Source: Paraglaciecola sp. | GTDB taxonomy: Bacteria; Pseudomonadota; Gammaproteobacteria; Enterobacterales; Alteromonadaceae | Direction: 5' to 3' | DNA: 64,000 nt | NCBI GenBank assembly: GCA_009993955.1 | Contig: JAACSL010000001.1 | Span: 1-64,000, forward strand | Shown: positions 45,606 to 55,490 of the stretch, piece after piece | How the letters are laid out: each line of letters begins with the position of its first letter | How positions within the stretch are numbered: the first letter of the stretch is position 1 | The notes under the pieces: model-generated | The model's database searches: none | What the model saw: the letters and a program-made list of their open reading frames with translations, nothing else | Told to the model about the DNA's origin: nothing | Translations under genes and position numbers: made by a program

Positions 45606-48600
45606 TTAACTATTGGCGTTGATACTGAGTAACATTAAGCCACGTAGTGCCACAGAGAATTTAGCAAATTCATGGGTGCTGCTGGTTTTAAACTCTGACA
45701 TCATACTATACCAACGCTCAAGCATCGATTTATTGCTGCTCATCCACTTATCCAAAATTTCCTCGGGATTGGCACTTTTGGGTGCCGAGTTTAACAGTAC
45801 CGTGGTTAAAGCACGTTGTTGCCAATCCAACTCTTCGCGGTAAGATGCGCGAGCCAGAGCCTGCCAGTGGTTGGTAACAGGTTGGTTATTGATTTGGTCA
45901 AGGAACCAATGCACTTCCAGTTTAGAGCCAAGTTTAAAGTAAAGATTAGCCACTAACTGAATATCGCGTTTTTCATTATCAGCCACTTGCGCTAGATCCA
46001 ATGTGGGGAACATATTGCTTAAACTCGCCACGCGATAAGCGATATCTTTAGGCACACCACCTTCGATAAACCGCTGACAGGTGCTGTCTAGTTGATTAAA
46101 TTCATCATCCACTAAATAGTTTTTAATGTTGGCAAACAGATCATTGTAAGTGCTGGAGTAATAGTTAATGGCGTCTTGAATCGATAATGATTTACTGCCA
46201 TGTCGCAAATACCAGCGTGAGGCACGGCGCATAGTGCGACGCATGCTTTCCAGCATGGTAAGTTGTAACTGTGCATCAATTTTTGCATCCAAGGCTTCAA
46301 GGTCGCGCCACAGTTCATCAAGGTGGAAGATACCTTTGACTACCGCATAGGCGTTGGCAATTTCATCGACACCTGCGCCGGTTTCTTCTTGCATACGGTA
46401 CACAAAGTTCATCCCCATGTCATTAACGATATTATTGGTTAACTTCGTGGCAATAATCTCAGCACGCAGTGGGTGTTGTTCCATTTGCGCGGCAAAACGT
46501 TCTTGTAAAACTTTAGGGAAAGCCTCAATCAATAACTTACCGTGGTAAGGGTTATTGGTGATCGCTGGCGTATTAAATTTCTGTTTCAAGACCATTTTGC
46601 CATAGGCCAGCATGACCGAAAGCTCGGGTCTAGTCAGGCCAATGGCTTTAGCTAAACGGTCAGAGATTTCATCGTCAGATGGGATAAATTCCAGTTCTCG
46701 GTTGAGGTAGCCTTCCCGTTCTAAACCATGAATAAAACGCAATTGTTCTTTTAACTGACTCACCCCACCAAGATGAGAAATCGAGATGGATTGTGTTTGA
46801 CGATAACAATCTTGGATCACCAAATCGCCTACGTCATCGGTCATTGAATACAGAATATCATTGCGTTGTTTCTTGGTTAAATCGCCGGCGCTGACCATTG
46901 AATTCAACAAAATTTTAATGTTGACCTCGTTATCTGAACAATCAACTCCCCCCACGTTATCAATGAAGTCTGTATTGCTGCGACCACCATGTGTGGCATA
47001 TTCGATTCGGCCTAATTGAGTCATACCCAAGTTACCACCCTCACCGATAATTTGCGCACGCACGTCTTTACCGTTAACACGTAAATCATCGTTGGCACGA
47101 TCACCTACATCTGCGTTGGTTTCTTTGCTGCTCTTAACGTAGGTACCGATACCACCGTTCCAAATCAAATCAACCTGCATTTTTAACACATTGTGAATTA
47201 ATTCATTGGGTGTCATGGTAAGTTGTTTGGTGCCCAGCCACTTGCGCATTTCAACACTGAGTTTGATGGATTTTGCTGAACGGTAGAAAACATCACCACC
47301 TTTTGAGATAAGCGATCTGTCGTAGTCGTCCCAACTTAACGAGGGATTTTCAAACAAACGTTTACGTTCTTGGTAACTGGCCTTAATGTCTGGCTCGGGA
47401 TCAAAGAAAATATGCAAGTGGTTAAATGCACAGATAAGTTTAGTGTGTTTGGATAACAACATACCGTTGCCAAATACGTCGCCCGCCATGTCACCGATAC
47501 CCACACAGGTAAAATCGGTTTTCTGGCAATCAATACCAATTTCGCGGAAGTGACGTTTAACCGATTCCCAAGCACCTTTGGCGGTGATCCCCATTTTTTT
47601 ATGGTCATAGCCAATACTGCCACCCGAGGCAAACGCATCACCTAACCAAAAACCGTACTGCTCAGAGATACCGTTAGCAATATCTGAGAATGTGGCAGTG
47701 CCTTTGTCTGCTGCTACCACGAGATAAGGGTCATCCTCATCGCGCCGCACCACATCTTTTGGATGCACAATTTTTCCATCCACGATGTTGTCAGTAATGT
47801 CTAACAAACTGCGAATGAATATTTTGTAGCATTCTTGTCCTTCACGTTGAAATGCTTCTCGCCCTTGGTTAACTGGCAAGTTTTTACAGACAAACCCGCC
47901 TTTCGCTCCCACTGGCACAATAACGGTATTTTTAACTTGTTGGGCTTTCACCAAACCGAGTATTTCTGTTCTAAAGTCTTCTTGACGATCTGACCAACGC
48001 AAGCCACCCCTTGCGACTTTACCGCCGCGTAAATGCACGCCTTCTAACCTAGGGGAATAAACAAAGATCTCAAACTTGGGTTTAGGCAACGGCATGTCTG
48101 GGATAAGATCTGGCAACATCTTGATGGAAACATAAGATTTTTCCAAACCGTCATTGTCGAGTTGATAGAAGTTAGTGCGTAAGGTAGCCAGAATTAAATC
48201 TAAATAACGACGAATGATCCTGTCATCATCCAAATTAGATACGTTGTCTAACTGCTCCTTAATGGTGGTTAACAAGGCCTCTTCTTTTTTGGCTGATGCT
48301 TTGACTTTTGGGTTGTAACGGATGTTAAACAACTGCACTAAATATTTGGCGATTTCTGGATAATTAGCCAGGGTATTGGCAATGTAATCGCGACTGAAGG
48401 AACTACCAATTTGGCGCATATATTTTGCGTAGGCACGCAATACTGTGACATTACGGCCGGTTAAACCTGCACCAAGTACCAAACGGTTAAAAGGATCGTC
48501 TTCTAATTTACCATACCAGACTTGTGAAAATGCGTCTTGAAAGAGCGTCTGTGCTTGCTCTAATTCCATGTCGTTACTGGTGTTGTGCAACATAGAAAAG

Positions 48601-50444
48601 TCCATGATCCAATTCACCTCACCATTAGTGGTGTGAACTTTGAATGGACTTTCATCGATAACACGCAAGCCGAAGTTTTCCAACATTGGCAACACAGCAG
48701 ACAAATGAATGGGCTCATTTTTGTGAAACAGTTTTAAGCGCACAACCTTACTGTCTGGGCCTTCTTCTTGGGGACGATAAAACAACATATCGAGTGTTTG
48801 TTCAGCACTGAGTTGTTCCAATTTATCCATGTCTAATAAAGCGGCACTTGGCAAGTTAAATTCTTTATAACTGCGCGAAAAGGCATTGACGTATTTTTTC
48901 TCTAGAGCTTTGCCTACGGCCTCACCATGTTTTGTCCTGATCGCTGATAACAAGCGATCGTCCCAACTTTTCGTTAGCTCAATGATATTTTGCTCAATTT
49001 CCTTCACATTAAACTCCGAATTATTATTTTTGACACGGGCAATATAGTGGGTGCGAGCATAAACCGACTCAGAGAAATAGGTGGTAAACTCAACCTCTTC
49101 TTCACTACCAAATGATTTTTTCAGCAGTTCTTGGGTATCTTTGCGCAACTGTGTGTTGTAGCGTTCACGAGGCACATACACCATACATGAAACAAAACGC
49201 CCAAATAGATCTTTACGCACAAATAAACGCGATATACCGCGCTCCTGCATTTGGAAAATGCCCAATGCAATTTGCGCTAATTCCTCAACCTGTCCTTGTA
49301 ATAACTCATCGCGCGGATACGTTTCGATAATATTTAAAAAGGCTTTTTGCCCGTGCGAGCCTTGTTCAAAACCTGAGAGGGTACAAATTGCCCTAATTTT
49401 CTCTTGCAGGATAGGTAATTGTGTTGCACTGCTGTTGTAAAACGCTGCCGAGTACAAGCCAATAAAGCGATCTTCACCCACTACGTTGCCATGTTCGTCA
49501 AAACGCTTGATACCCACATAGTCCATATAAGCCGGACGATGCACACGAGAACGTGAATTGGTTTTGGTGAGCATTAAGGGATTACTACTTAATGCTTCCG
49601 CTCGGGCAGAGGCTGGAATGTTGGATAAGACTCGGTCTCGTTCACTTTTTGAATTACGCATTAAACCTAGACTTGAATCATTATCAGCAATCCAGCGATG
49701 GTCGCCTTTAATCGCCTTTGCGCTGTAACGGCGATAGCCCATCAAGGTAAAATTGTGGTCATACATCCAAGACAAAAAGTTAAGAGTCTCTTGCTGTTCA
49801 GCGGCGGTTTGCGGCGACGGACTATGTGGAAATTGTTGAATAATTTCCCCCAATTTATCGCGCATGGGTTGCCAATCGTTGACGGCCAGAGACACTTCGT
49901 CCACCACCGATAACAATTCGGCACTTAAGGCATTCAGATCTTTTTTGTTTGTTTGACGGTCTACTTCAATCAAAAATACTGTTTGTTTGACAAAATGTGC
50001 GTCGCCATCTGTGGGTTTATCAAAAGCGACAAACTTATGAGCTGAATCACGATATAGGCCTATCGGCGTATGCAATAATAAGTGAGCGGTGATCCCCACT
50101 CGATTAAGCGCCATACGCACAGAGTCAACCAAAAATGGCATATCAGGAATAATGATTTCAACGATGGTGTGGGTAGATTGCCAGCCGTGTTTGCTAATTT
50201 CTGGGTTAAATACTCGAATAAAAGGTTTATCGCCATCGAAGTCATAAAACTCATTCCAAAGGCTTAATGTAGCGCCATACATGTCACTATCACTGCGATT
50301 CTCTAAATCATCCCGCGAGATATTTTTGAATAAAATTTTAGAAAATTTGATAACACGCTCAACTTGGTTTTTATCGACTTTCTTTTCAATGAGCTTATAA
50401 ACATTTTCGAGTAAAACTGAATGCTGGTTAGTGGCAACCGTCAT
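45606..50444 (-). CDS. gdhB: NAD-specific glutamate dehydrogenase, large (180 kDa) class
   Basis: 1612 residues, typical for the giant NAD-GDH (about 1600). It deaminates glutamate to 2-oxoglutarate for catabolism. N-terminal ACT-like regulatory domains occupy roughly the first 700 residues. The catalytic core carries RGGLRWSDRQEDFRTEILGL, the lysine in VPVGAKGGFVCK and DKGTATFSDIANG; NAD binding follows at VGIGDMAGDVFGNGML. The C-terminal part (from about 1200) is helical. Single gene with a strong terminator; in Alteromonadales it regularly lies beside pyrD. Confidence 0.95.
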   Translation of the reverse strand: MTVATNQHSVLLENVYKLIEKKVDKNQVERVIKFSKILFKNISRDDLENRSDSDMYGATLSLWNEFYDFDGDKPFIRVFNPEISKHGWQSTHTIVEIIIPDMPFLVDSVRMALNRVGITAHLLLHTPIGLYRDSAHKFVAFDKPTDGDAHFVKQTVFLIEVDRQTNKKDLNALSAELLSVVDEVSLAVNDWQPMRDKLGEIIQQFPHSPSPQTAAEQQETLNFLSWMYDHNFTLMGYRRYSAKAIKGDHRWIADNDSSLGLMRNSKSERDRVLSNIPASARAEALSSNPLMLTKTNSRSRVHRPAYMDYVGIKRFDEHGNVVGEDRFIGLYSAAFYNSSATQLPILQEKIRAICTLSGFEQGSHGQKAFLNIIETYPRDELLQGQVEELAQIALGIFQMQERGISRLFVRKDLFGRFVSCMVYVPRERYNTQLRKDTQELLKKSFGSEEEVEFTTYFSESVYARTHYIARVKNNNSEFNVKEIEQNIIELTKSWDDRLLSAIRTKHGEAVGKALEKKYVNAFSRSYKEFNLPSAALLDMDKLEQLSAEQTLDMLFYRPQEEGPDSKVVRLKLFHKNEPIHLSAVLPMLENFGLRVIDESPFKVHTTNGEVNWIMDFSMLHNTSNDMELEQAQTLFQDAFSQVWYGKLEDDPFNRLVLGAGLTGRNVTVLRAYAKYMRQIGSSFSRDYIANTLANYPEIAKYLVQLFNIRYNPKVKASAKKEEALLTTIKEQLDNVSNLDDDRIIRRYLDLILATLRTNFYQLDNDGLEKSYVSIKMLPDLIPDMPLPKPKFEIFVYSPRLEGVHLRGGKVARGGLRWSDRQEDFRTEILGLVKAQQVKNTVIVPVGAKGGFVCKNLPVNQGREAFQREGQECYKIFIRSLLDITDNIVDGKIVHPKDVVRRDEDDPYLVVAADKGTATFSDIANGISEQYGFWLGDAFASGGSIGYDHKKMGITAKGAWESVKRHFREIGIDCQKTDFTCVGIGDMAGDVFGNGMLLSKHTKLICAFNHLHIFFDPEPDIKASYQERKRLFENPSLSWDDYDRSLISKGGDVFYRSAKSIKLSVEMRKWLGTKQLTMTPNELIHNVLKMQVDLIWNGGIGTYVKSSKETNADVGDRANDDLRVNGKDVRAQIIGEGGNLGMTQLGRIEYATHGGRSNTDFIDNVGGVDCSDNEVNIKILLNSMVSAGDLTKKQRNDILYSMTDDVGDLVIQDCYRQTQSISISHLGGVSQLKEQLRFIHGLEREGYLNRELEFIPSDDEISDRLAKAIGLTRPELSVMLAYGKMVLKQKFNTPAITNNPYHGKLLIEAFPKVLQERFAAQMEQHPLRAEIIATKLTNNIVNDMGMNFVYRMQEETGAGVDEIANAYAVVKGIFHLDELWRDLEALDAKIDAQLQLTMLESMRRTMRRASRWYLRHGSKSLSIQDAINYYSSTYNDLFANIKNYLVDDEFNQLDSTCQRFIEGGVPKDIAYRVASLSNMFPTLDLAQVADNEKRDIQLVANLYFKLGSKLEVHWFLDQINNQPVTNHWQALARASYREELDWQQRALTTVLLNSAPKSANPEEILDKWMSSNKSMLERWYSMMSEFKTSSTHEFAKFSVALRGLMLLSINANS

Positions 50445-50662
50445 GTGAATACCTATTTATTTTGTGGCATTTAAAATTGTAGGGTTAATATGCCAAAGTG
50501 CTAATTGCAAGGTGGAACTTCGTCATATTAGGTTAGTCAAAATACTGAGATATATACAGTTTTTTGAAATAGGTCACTATTCTCGCTAAAAATATTCCAC
50601 ATGAAAAGTAATAAATTTTACGTAATTTTAACAATCCACATAAGAATGCAATTTAAGTTAAT

Positions 50663-50688
50663 AAAAAAGGGCCAAACGGCCTTTTTTT
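50663..50688. terminator. Bidirectional terminator between gdhB and MMPL gene
   Basis: AAAAAAGGGCC-AAAC-GGCCTTTTTTT. Symmetric GC core with A-tract and T-tract on either side. On the minus strand it ends the MMPL transcript 35 bp past its stop. Confidence 0.88.
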
Positions 50689-50722
50689 AAATTATGTATC
50701 AATAACTATGCAAAAAAATATT

Positions 50723-53041
50723 TTAAGATTTTTGCTTACGCCAGAATACTGCGGCCAAAGCAGGCAATACAATGATGGCTCCCATCATATTCACCACAAA
50801 CATGAAGGTCAGCAGGATACCCATGTCCATCTGGAATTTGAGGCTTGAGAACACCCAGGTACTGACACCAACCGCCAAGGTTGCACCAGTAAAAAGTACC
50901 GCACTGCCCCGCTCTTTTAGCGCTTCAAAGTAAGCTTGGCGACACGCCATACCTGCTTTTAATTTAACACTCATGATCGACAGAATATAAATTCCATAAT
51001 CAACCCCAATCCCCACACCTAAGGCGATAACCGGCAGTGTTGAAACGGTGAGTCCAATCTGCAAGAAGGTCATTAAACCCTGAGCTAATACCGATACAAC
51101 ATACAGAGGGATGACTACCGCCATGGTAGCCCTGAACGATTTAAAACTAACCAAACACAGAATAATGACGGCGCCAAACACATAGGCCATCATGGGTGTT
51201 TGCGCGCCACTGACCGCCTCGTTTTGCGCTGCCATTACGCCAACCGGGCCTGACGCTAATTGGAATTTTAATTTATCGCTTTGATAATCCTCGCGCACTG
51301 CTTTAACTGCATCAATGACTGCCGTAATGGTTTCTGCTTTATGATCTTGTAAAAAGAAAATAATGGGCATCACTGAACAATCAACATTCAACAAACCTGA
51401 TGTGGTGGGCACCAATGAAATAGCTTGCACCAAGGTTTGTTGGTTACGCGGTAATACACGCCACTTAGGATTGCCTTCGTTGTACCCAGCATTCACAATT
51501 TTAGACACTGATGCCAAGCTGACTGCCGATTGCACACCCGGAATGTTAGATACCTTCCATTGCAATTCGTCAATGGCGGTCATCACATCATAAGACGTAC
51601 AGCTATCGCCCTCTGATTCAACCAATACCGACATATAATCGACGGTAATTGCGAACTTTGAAGTAATCAGCGCGGTGTCTTGATTGTAGCGTGAATATTC
51701 ATGCAAGGCGGGCGCACCGGCATGTAAATCCCCGATCTTCATTTTTTCTGATTGCATCCAGCCCAGCACAAACAAAGCAGCGGTTACCACAATAATGACC
51801 ATGGCTACTTTCGGGCTTGAGCAGTTAGCAATGCTGTCCCAAAACTTATCAGAACGCTGCTCCTTGCCTGCAAACTTGGTTTTATATTTATCACCAAGTT
51901 TGAGATACGACATTAAAACCGGCAACAGAATCAGGTTCGTTAAAATAATGACAGCAACACCCATGCTCGCGGTAATCGCCAATTCACGGATAATGCCTAT
52001 ATCAATCACCAATAAAGTCATGAAGCCAATTGTGTCAGAAAGCAACGCCACCCCACCTGGTATCAATAGCGTTCTGAAGGCTGTTTGCGCGGCTAACTTT
52101 ACACTAGACCCCGCCACTACCTCTTTGCCCACCGAGTTAATCATTTGCACACCATGACTTATACCAATGGCAAAAACTAAGAATGGCACCAAAATTGACA
52201 TTGGATCTAGACCAAAGCCCAGCAAGGTTAACAATCCCAGCTGCCAAACGACGGCTATCACAGAGCACAGCAGCGGCAAAATGGATAACATCAGCGATTT
52301 ACAGAAGAAGTAGACCAGAACGGCAGTCACCAATAATGCGATAGCAAAAAATATCACCACATCTTTTGCACCATCGGCCACATCACCAATCATTTTGGCG
52401 AAACCTATGATGTGTATGCCTATTTTATCATTCTCAAATTTTTGGCGTAATTGCGTTTCAAGTTCCGCGGCAAAGTCTAAGGTGCTTAATTTTTCACCCG
52501 TACTAGGATCTAATTCCAATAACTGAGCAGACACCATGGCGCATTGAAAATCATCGGAGATAAGCCCACCGACTATTCCAGATTTTTCAATGTTGCTGGC
52601 AACTTTTTCTAATGCTTGTGGGTTTGACGAGTTAAAATCTGCGGGAATCACTGGCCCACCGGCAAATCCGCCTTCGACTATTTCAGTAAAACGTGTTGAA
52701 GAAGAGTAAATAGACTTAACTAAAGAACGATCAATACCATTAATGAAAAACAGTTGATCGTGCACATCTTTAAGTGTGTCAAAAAACTCCTTGTTATAAA
52801 TACTTTGATTTTTATCACACACAGCCACAAGTACACTGTTCGCCCCGCCAAACTCCTTGCTGTGTTTCATGTAATTTTGCATGTATTCATGCTGGAGCGG
52901 GATATTTTTTGTGAAGCCTGCATCTAATTTTAACTGTGATGACTGATAGGCCAAAAACACAGTTGTCGCTAAAAAAATGAAAATAACCAGCATTCGATAG
53001 CGAAATACCGCACTTTCTATTGCATTAATGATGCTATTCAC
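50723..53041 (-). CDS. MMPL/RND-family hydrophobic-substrate transporter (HAE-3 type)
   Basis: 772 residues from GTG at 53041 (AAAAAGG lies 9 bases upstream; a TTG at 53047 is too near). Twelve transmembrane helices in two halves, each with a large periplasmic loop (about 45-225 and 430-620). The motif FLVFAIGISHGVQMI in helix 4 and LGVGIGVDYGIYIL in helix 10 are the MMPL motifs; helix 10 keeps the Asp-Tyr pair needed for proton coupling in MmpL3, helix 4 has Ser-His instead. Last gene of the DUF1302-DUF1329-YCF48 run; its start overlaps the YCF48-like gene end by 8 bases. Likely moves a lipid or hydrophobic compound. Confidence 0.85.
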   Translation of the reverse strand: MNSIINAIESAVFRYRMLVIFIFLATTVFLAYQSSQLKLDAGFTKNIPLQHEYMQNYMKHSKEFGGANSVLVAVCDKNQSIYNKEFFDTLKDVHDQLFFINGIDRSLVKSIYSSSTRFTEIVEGGFAGGPVIPADFNSSNPQALEKVASNIEKSGIVGGLISDDFQCAMVSAQLLELDPSTGEKLSTLDFAAELETQLRQKFENDKIGIHIIGFAKMIGDVADGAKDVVIFFAIALLVTAVLVYFFCKSLMLSILPLLCSVIAVVWQLGLLTLLGFGLDPMSILVPFLVFAIGISHGVQMINSVGKEVVAGSSVKLAAQTAFRTLLIPGGVALLSDTIGFMTLLVIDIGIIRELAITASMGVAVIILTNLILLPVLMSYLKLGDKYKTKFAGKEQRSDKFWDSIANCSSPKVAMVIIVVTAALFVLGWMQSEKMKIGDLHAGAPALHEYSRYNQDTALITSKFAITVDYMSVLVESEGDSCTSYDVMTAIDELQWKVSNIPGVQSAVSLASVSKIVNAGYNEGNPKWRVLPRNQQTLVQAISLVPTTSGLLNVDCSVMPIIFFLQDHKAETITAVIDAVKAVREDYQSDKLKFQLASGPVGVMAAQNEAVSGAQTPMMAYVFGAVIILCLVSFKSFRATMAVVIPLYVVSVLAQGLMTFLQIGLTVSTLPVIALGVGIGVDYGIYILSIMSVKLKAGMACRQAYFEALKERGSAVLFTGATLAVGVSTWVFSSLKFQMDMGILLTFMFVVNMMGAIIVLPALAAVFWRKQKS

Positions 53042-54047
53042 TGGCAACTACCTTTTTATCCAATGTTTTCAACCCGACCTCGCTTACTGCTACGATGCCA
53101 TCATCTACTACCACCGCGTTGATCAATGCTTTGCCGTCGTCAGTTTGTTTGAACGTAATGGTGTCAGCGGAAATGTCGAGCATCGCGCCGTTATTCCCAA
53201 CGACCAACGTACTATTTTTATTGAGCAATACAATAGAATTTAAGGTAAAGCTGATATTGGTTTGCAGTGCATTCCACTCTTGACTCTCTGGATCCAATAC
53301 AAAAACATTGCCACGCAACCCTACGGCAATAACCTGTCCGGCTAAATTAAGTTTTATATCGAAGAATGAACCAATATAGTCGACCTCCATTCGCTGCCAA
53401 CTTTTACCCATATCGTTGCTGACTGCCAAAAGCCCCGCTTCACCCGCTAAGAAAACTTTGTCACCGTCAAAGGACACTCGGTTGAAATGAGGCAGAATTC
53501 CAGATAGCTCCTGCACATAGAGGGCCTCATCTTCTTGTTTGATGTCGGCTAAATAATCTCGATCATCCTGACTCAACAATTCAGCATGAAGCTCTACTGA
53601 CCATGTGGCGCCACCATCGAGGGTGCGAAGAAAGGTTCCATAGGCACCCACCGCAATCCCATGTTGTGCATCAAAGAATAATACGTCTAACAGGGGCTTT
53701 TCTAATTCGGGGGCGAAATATTGAACAGACCAAGTTAAACCACCATCTTGACTGGCTAATATTGTTGCATCATGACCAACAACCCAACCTTGCTGTCCAA
53801 CAAAATCAACCGCTGTTAGCGTAGCAAGTGAGGGAACGTTGACTTGTTGCCAGCCTTGGCACTGTGCATCGGCTACCAAAATGTGCCCGCGCTCGCCTAC
53901 GGCAACGCATGCAGATTGTGTTCTAGTAATGTCCAGCAACAGTGATTTAATCGCATCGGGAGCTATGAAAGCCTGTTGGGGAACTTGGCTGAGCGCCAGT
54001 GAGGGAATAACTACAAGAAGGATGGCGATACTTTTTTTAATTAACAT
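53034..54047 (-). CDS. YCF48-like exported beta-propeller protein
   Basis: 337 residues from ATG at 54047, which begins directly with a signal peptide (LIKKSIAILLVVIPSLALSQ). At least five blades follow with sialidase/BNR-type signatures: GWVVGHDATILASQDGGLTW, GIAVGAYGTFLRTLDGGATW, KVFLAGEAGLLAVSNDMGKSW, VIAVGLRGNVFVL and TLVVGNNGAMLDI. YCF48/HCF136 proteins help assemble photosystem II in phototrophs; here no photosynthesis is involved and the role is probably scaffold for the transport module. Overlaps the MMPL gene and is 65 bp downstream of the DUF1329 gene. Confidence 0.85.
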   Translation of the reverse strand: MLIKKSIAILLVVIPSLALSQVPQQAFIAPDAIKSLLLDITRTQSACVAVGERGHILVADAQCQGWQQVNVPSLATLTAVDFVGQQGWVVGHDATILASQDGGLTWSVQYFAPELEKPLLDVLFFDAQHGIAVGAYGTFLRTLDGGATWSVELHAELLSQDDRDYLADIKQEDEALYVQELSGILPHFNRVSFDGDKVFLAGEAGLLAVSNDMGKSWQRMEVDYIGSFFDIKLNLAGQVIAVGLRGNVFVLDPESQEWNALQTNISFTLNSIVLLNKNSTLVVGNNGAMLDISADTITFKQTDDGKALINAVVVDDGIVAVSEVGLKTLDKKVVASE

Positions 54048-54112
54048 AAAGTACTCAGTTGGACAAAAATAGGTTGGTCTTGATTTCTCAAGACCAACCA
54101 CTTAAATATTTC

Positions 54113-55477
54113 TTAGCGTTTACCCTCACGACGTAGAGCTTGTGGTGTAAATTCACCATCGTCTAAGGCCACACCAAACTCATACATCGTTTCTTCATTA
54201 TCTAGACCTAATGCCAAATAACGACGTGAGTTCAAATCATGAATGACTTCAAGCGTAGACCATTGTGTTGGTACTTCGTAGTAATTCACGCCATGTGCAA
54301 TAGAAACACGATAAAGTTCATTGCGATTGTCGTAGATATCAGCAACTTGGATCTGCCAGCTGTCCTCATCAATAAAGAATACCCGTCTTTGATACACGTG
54401 TCTGAATTCTGGTTTCAGGTTAGCTTCAACCACCCATACACGGTGTTTTTCATAACGTGTCAAGTCTGGGTTGATATGACCCGGTTTGAGTATGTCGGCA
54501 TACTTCACCATGTTACTGTGTAATTTATAGTCGTTGTAGGCAACGTACATCTCTTTACGACCTTTCAACTCCCAGTTATAGCGGTCCGGTGCGCCATTAA
54601 ACATGTCGAAGTCATCTGTAGTACGCAAGCCATCCGCTGCTGTACCAGGCGCGTCGTAGGCAATGTTTGGCGCTAACCGCACGCGGCGTTGTCCAGTATT
54701 ATATGTCCAAGCTTTACGCGGCTCTTTAACCTGGTCCATAGTTTCATGCACTAACAACGCTGTTCCAGCCAAACGAGCTGGTGAAGTAATTTGCTGCATG
54801 AATTTTAAGATGATGTTCTCTTCTTGTAACTTTTCACGCGTGGCATCTTTAGCCGAATATTTTACCAACAACAACTCATCAAAGCCGATAACATTGTAGT
54901 CGCCTGATGCAGTCGGCGCTGCTTGACCACCAAAGCGGTGAATACTATCGCCACGGTAACGCAGAATATGGTTCCAAATGGCCTCGTAACCATTTTGTGG
55001 AATCGGGAATGGAATACCAATCGCCGCGTTTTTGACACCGTTTCCACCTTCAACTAACTCGGCAGAGGTCGCGTTCTTTTTAGTTTCGTCATAAACAAAC
55101 TGTGGTACTGAGGCAGAGCGGCGAGTTGGATAAACTGGCATTTTGAATGTTGTAGGATAAGTCTCAAACAACTTCTTTTGGCCTTCACTTAAGAAATCTG
55201 CGTATTCTTTATAGTTTGCCGATGTAATTTCGAACAACACCTTGTCTGTCGGATATGGATCAGGGTGAAAATCACCCACCTTGTAACCCGCAGGCGGTGT
55301 TGTAATACCCCCGGTCCAAGCTGGAATACTGCCGTCCGCATTACCCGCTTTGATACCACCAAGTGGTGTCAGCTCAGTGCCGAGTTTATTGGCTTCAGCT
55401 TCAGACACTTTGGCCTGCAAAGAGCCACAACTAAGGGCGATTGAAATAACTGAACTAAGTAACAATAATTTTTTCAT
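54113..55477 (-). CDS. DUF1329 exported protein (LolA/LolB-like fold candidate)
   Basis: 454 residues with a signal peptide (KKLLLLSSVISIALSCGSLQA; the cysteine in it lacks a perfect lipobox). Mature N-terminus EANKLGTELTPLGGIKAGNADGSIPAW and later IGIPFPIPQNGYEAIWNHILRYRG are DUF1329 hallmarks. The family is related to outer-membrane lipoprotein-sorting folds, so a carrier for hydrophobic molecules across the periplasm is a fair inference. It lies between the DUF1302 and YCF48-like genes, a combination found repeatedly in proteobacteria. Confidence 0.88.
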   Translation of the reverse strand: MKKLLLLSSVISIALSCGSLQAKVSEAEANKLGTELTPLGGIKAGNADGSIPAWTGGITTPPAGYKVGDFHPDPYPTDKVLFEITSANYKEYADFLSEGQKKLFETYPTTFKMPVYPTRRSASVPQFVYDETKKNATSAELVEGGNGVKNAAIGIPFPIPQNGYEAIWNHILRYRGDSIHRFGGQAAPTASGDYNVIGFDELLLVKYSAKDATREKLQEENIILKFMQQITSPARLAGTALLVHETMDQVKEPRKAWTYNTGQRRVRLAPNIAYDAPGTAADGLRTTDDFDMFNGAPDRYNWELKGRKEMYVAYNDYKLHSNMVKYADILKPGHINPDLTRYEKHRVWVVEANLKPEFRHVYQRRVFFIDEDSWQIQVADIYDNRNELYRVSIAHGVNYYEVPTQWSTLEVIHDLNSRRYLALGLDNEETMYEFGVALDDGEFTPQALRREGKR

Positions 55478-55490
55478 GTAATCGGACTCT

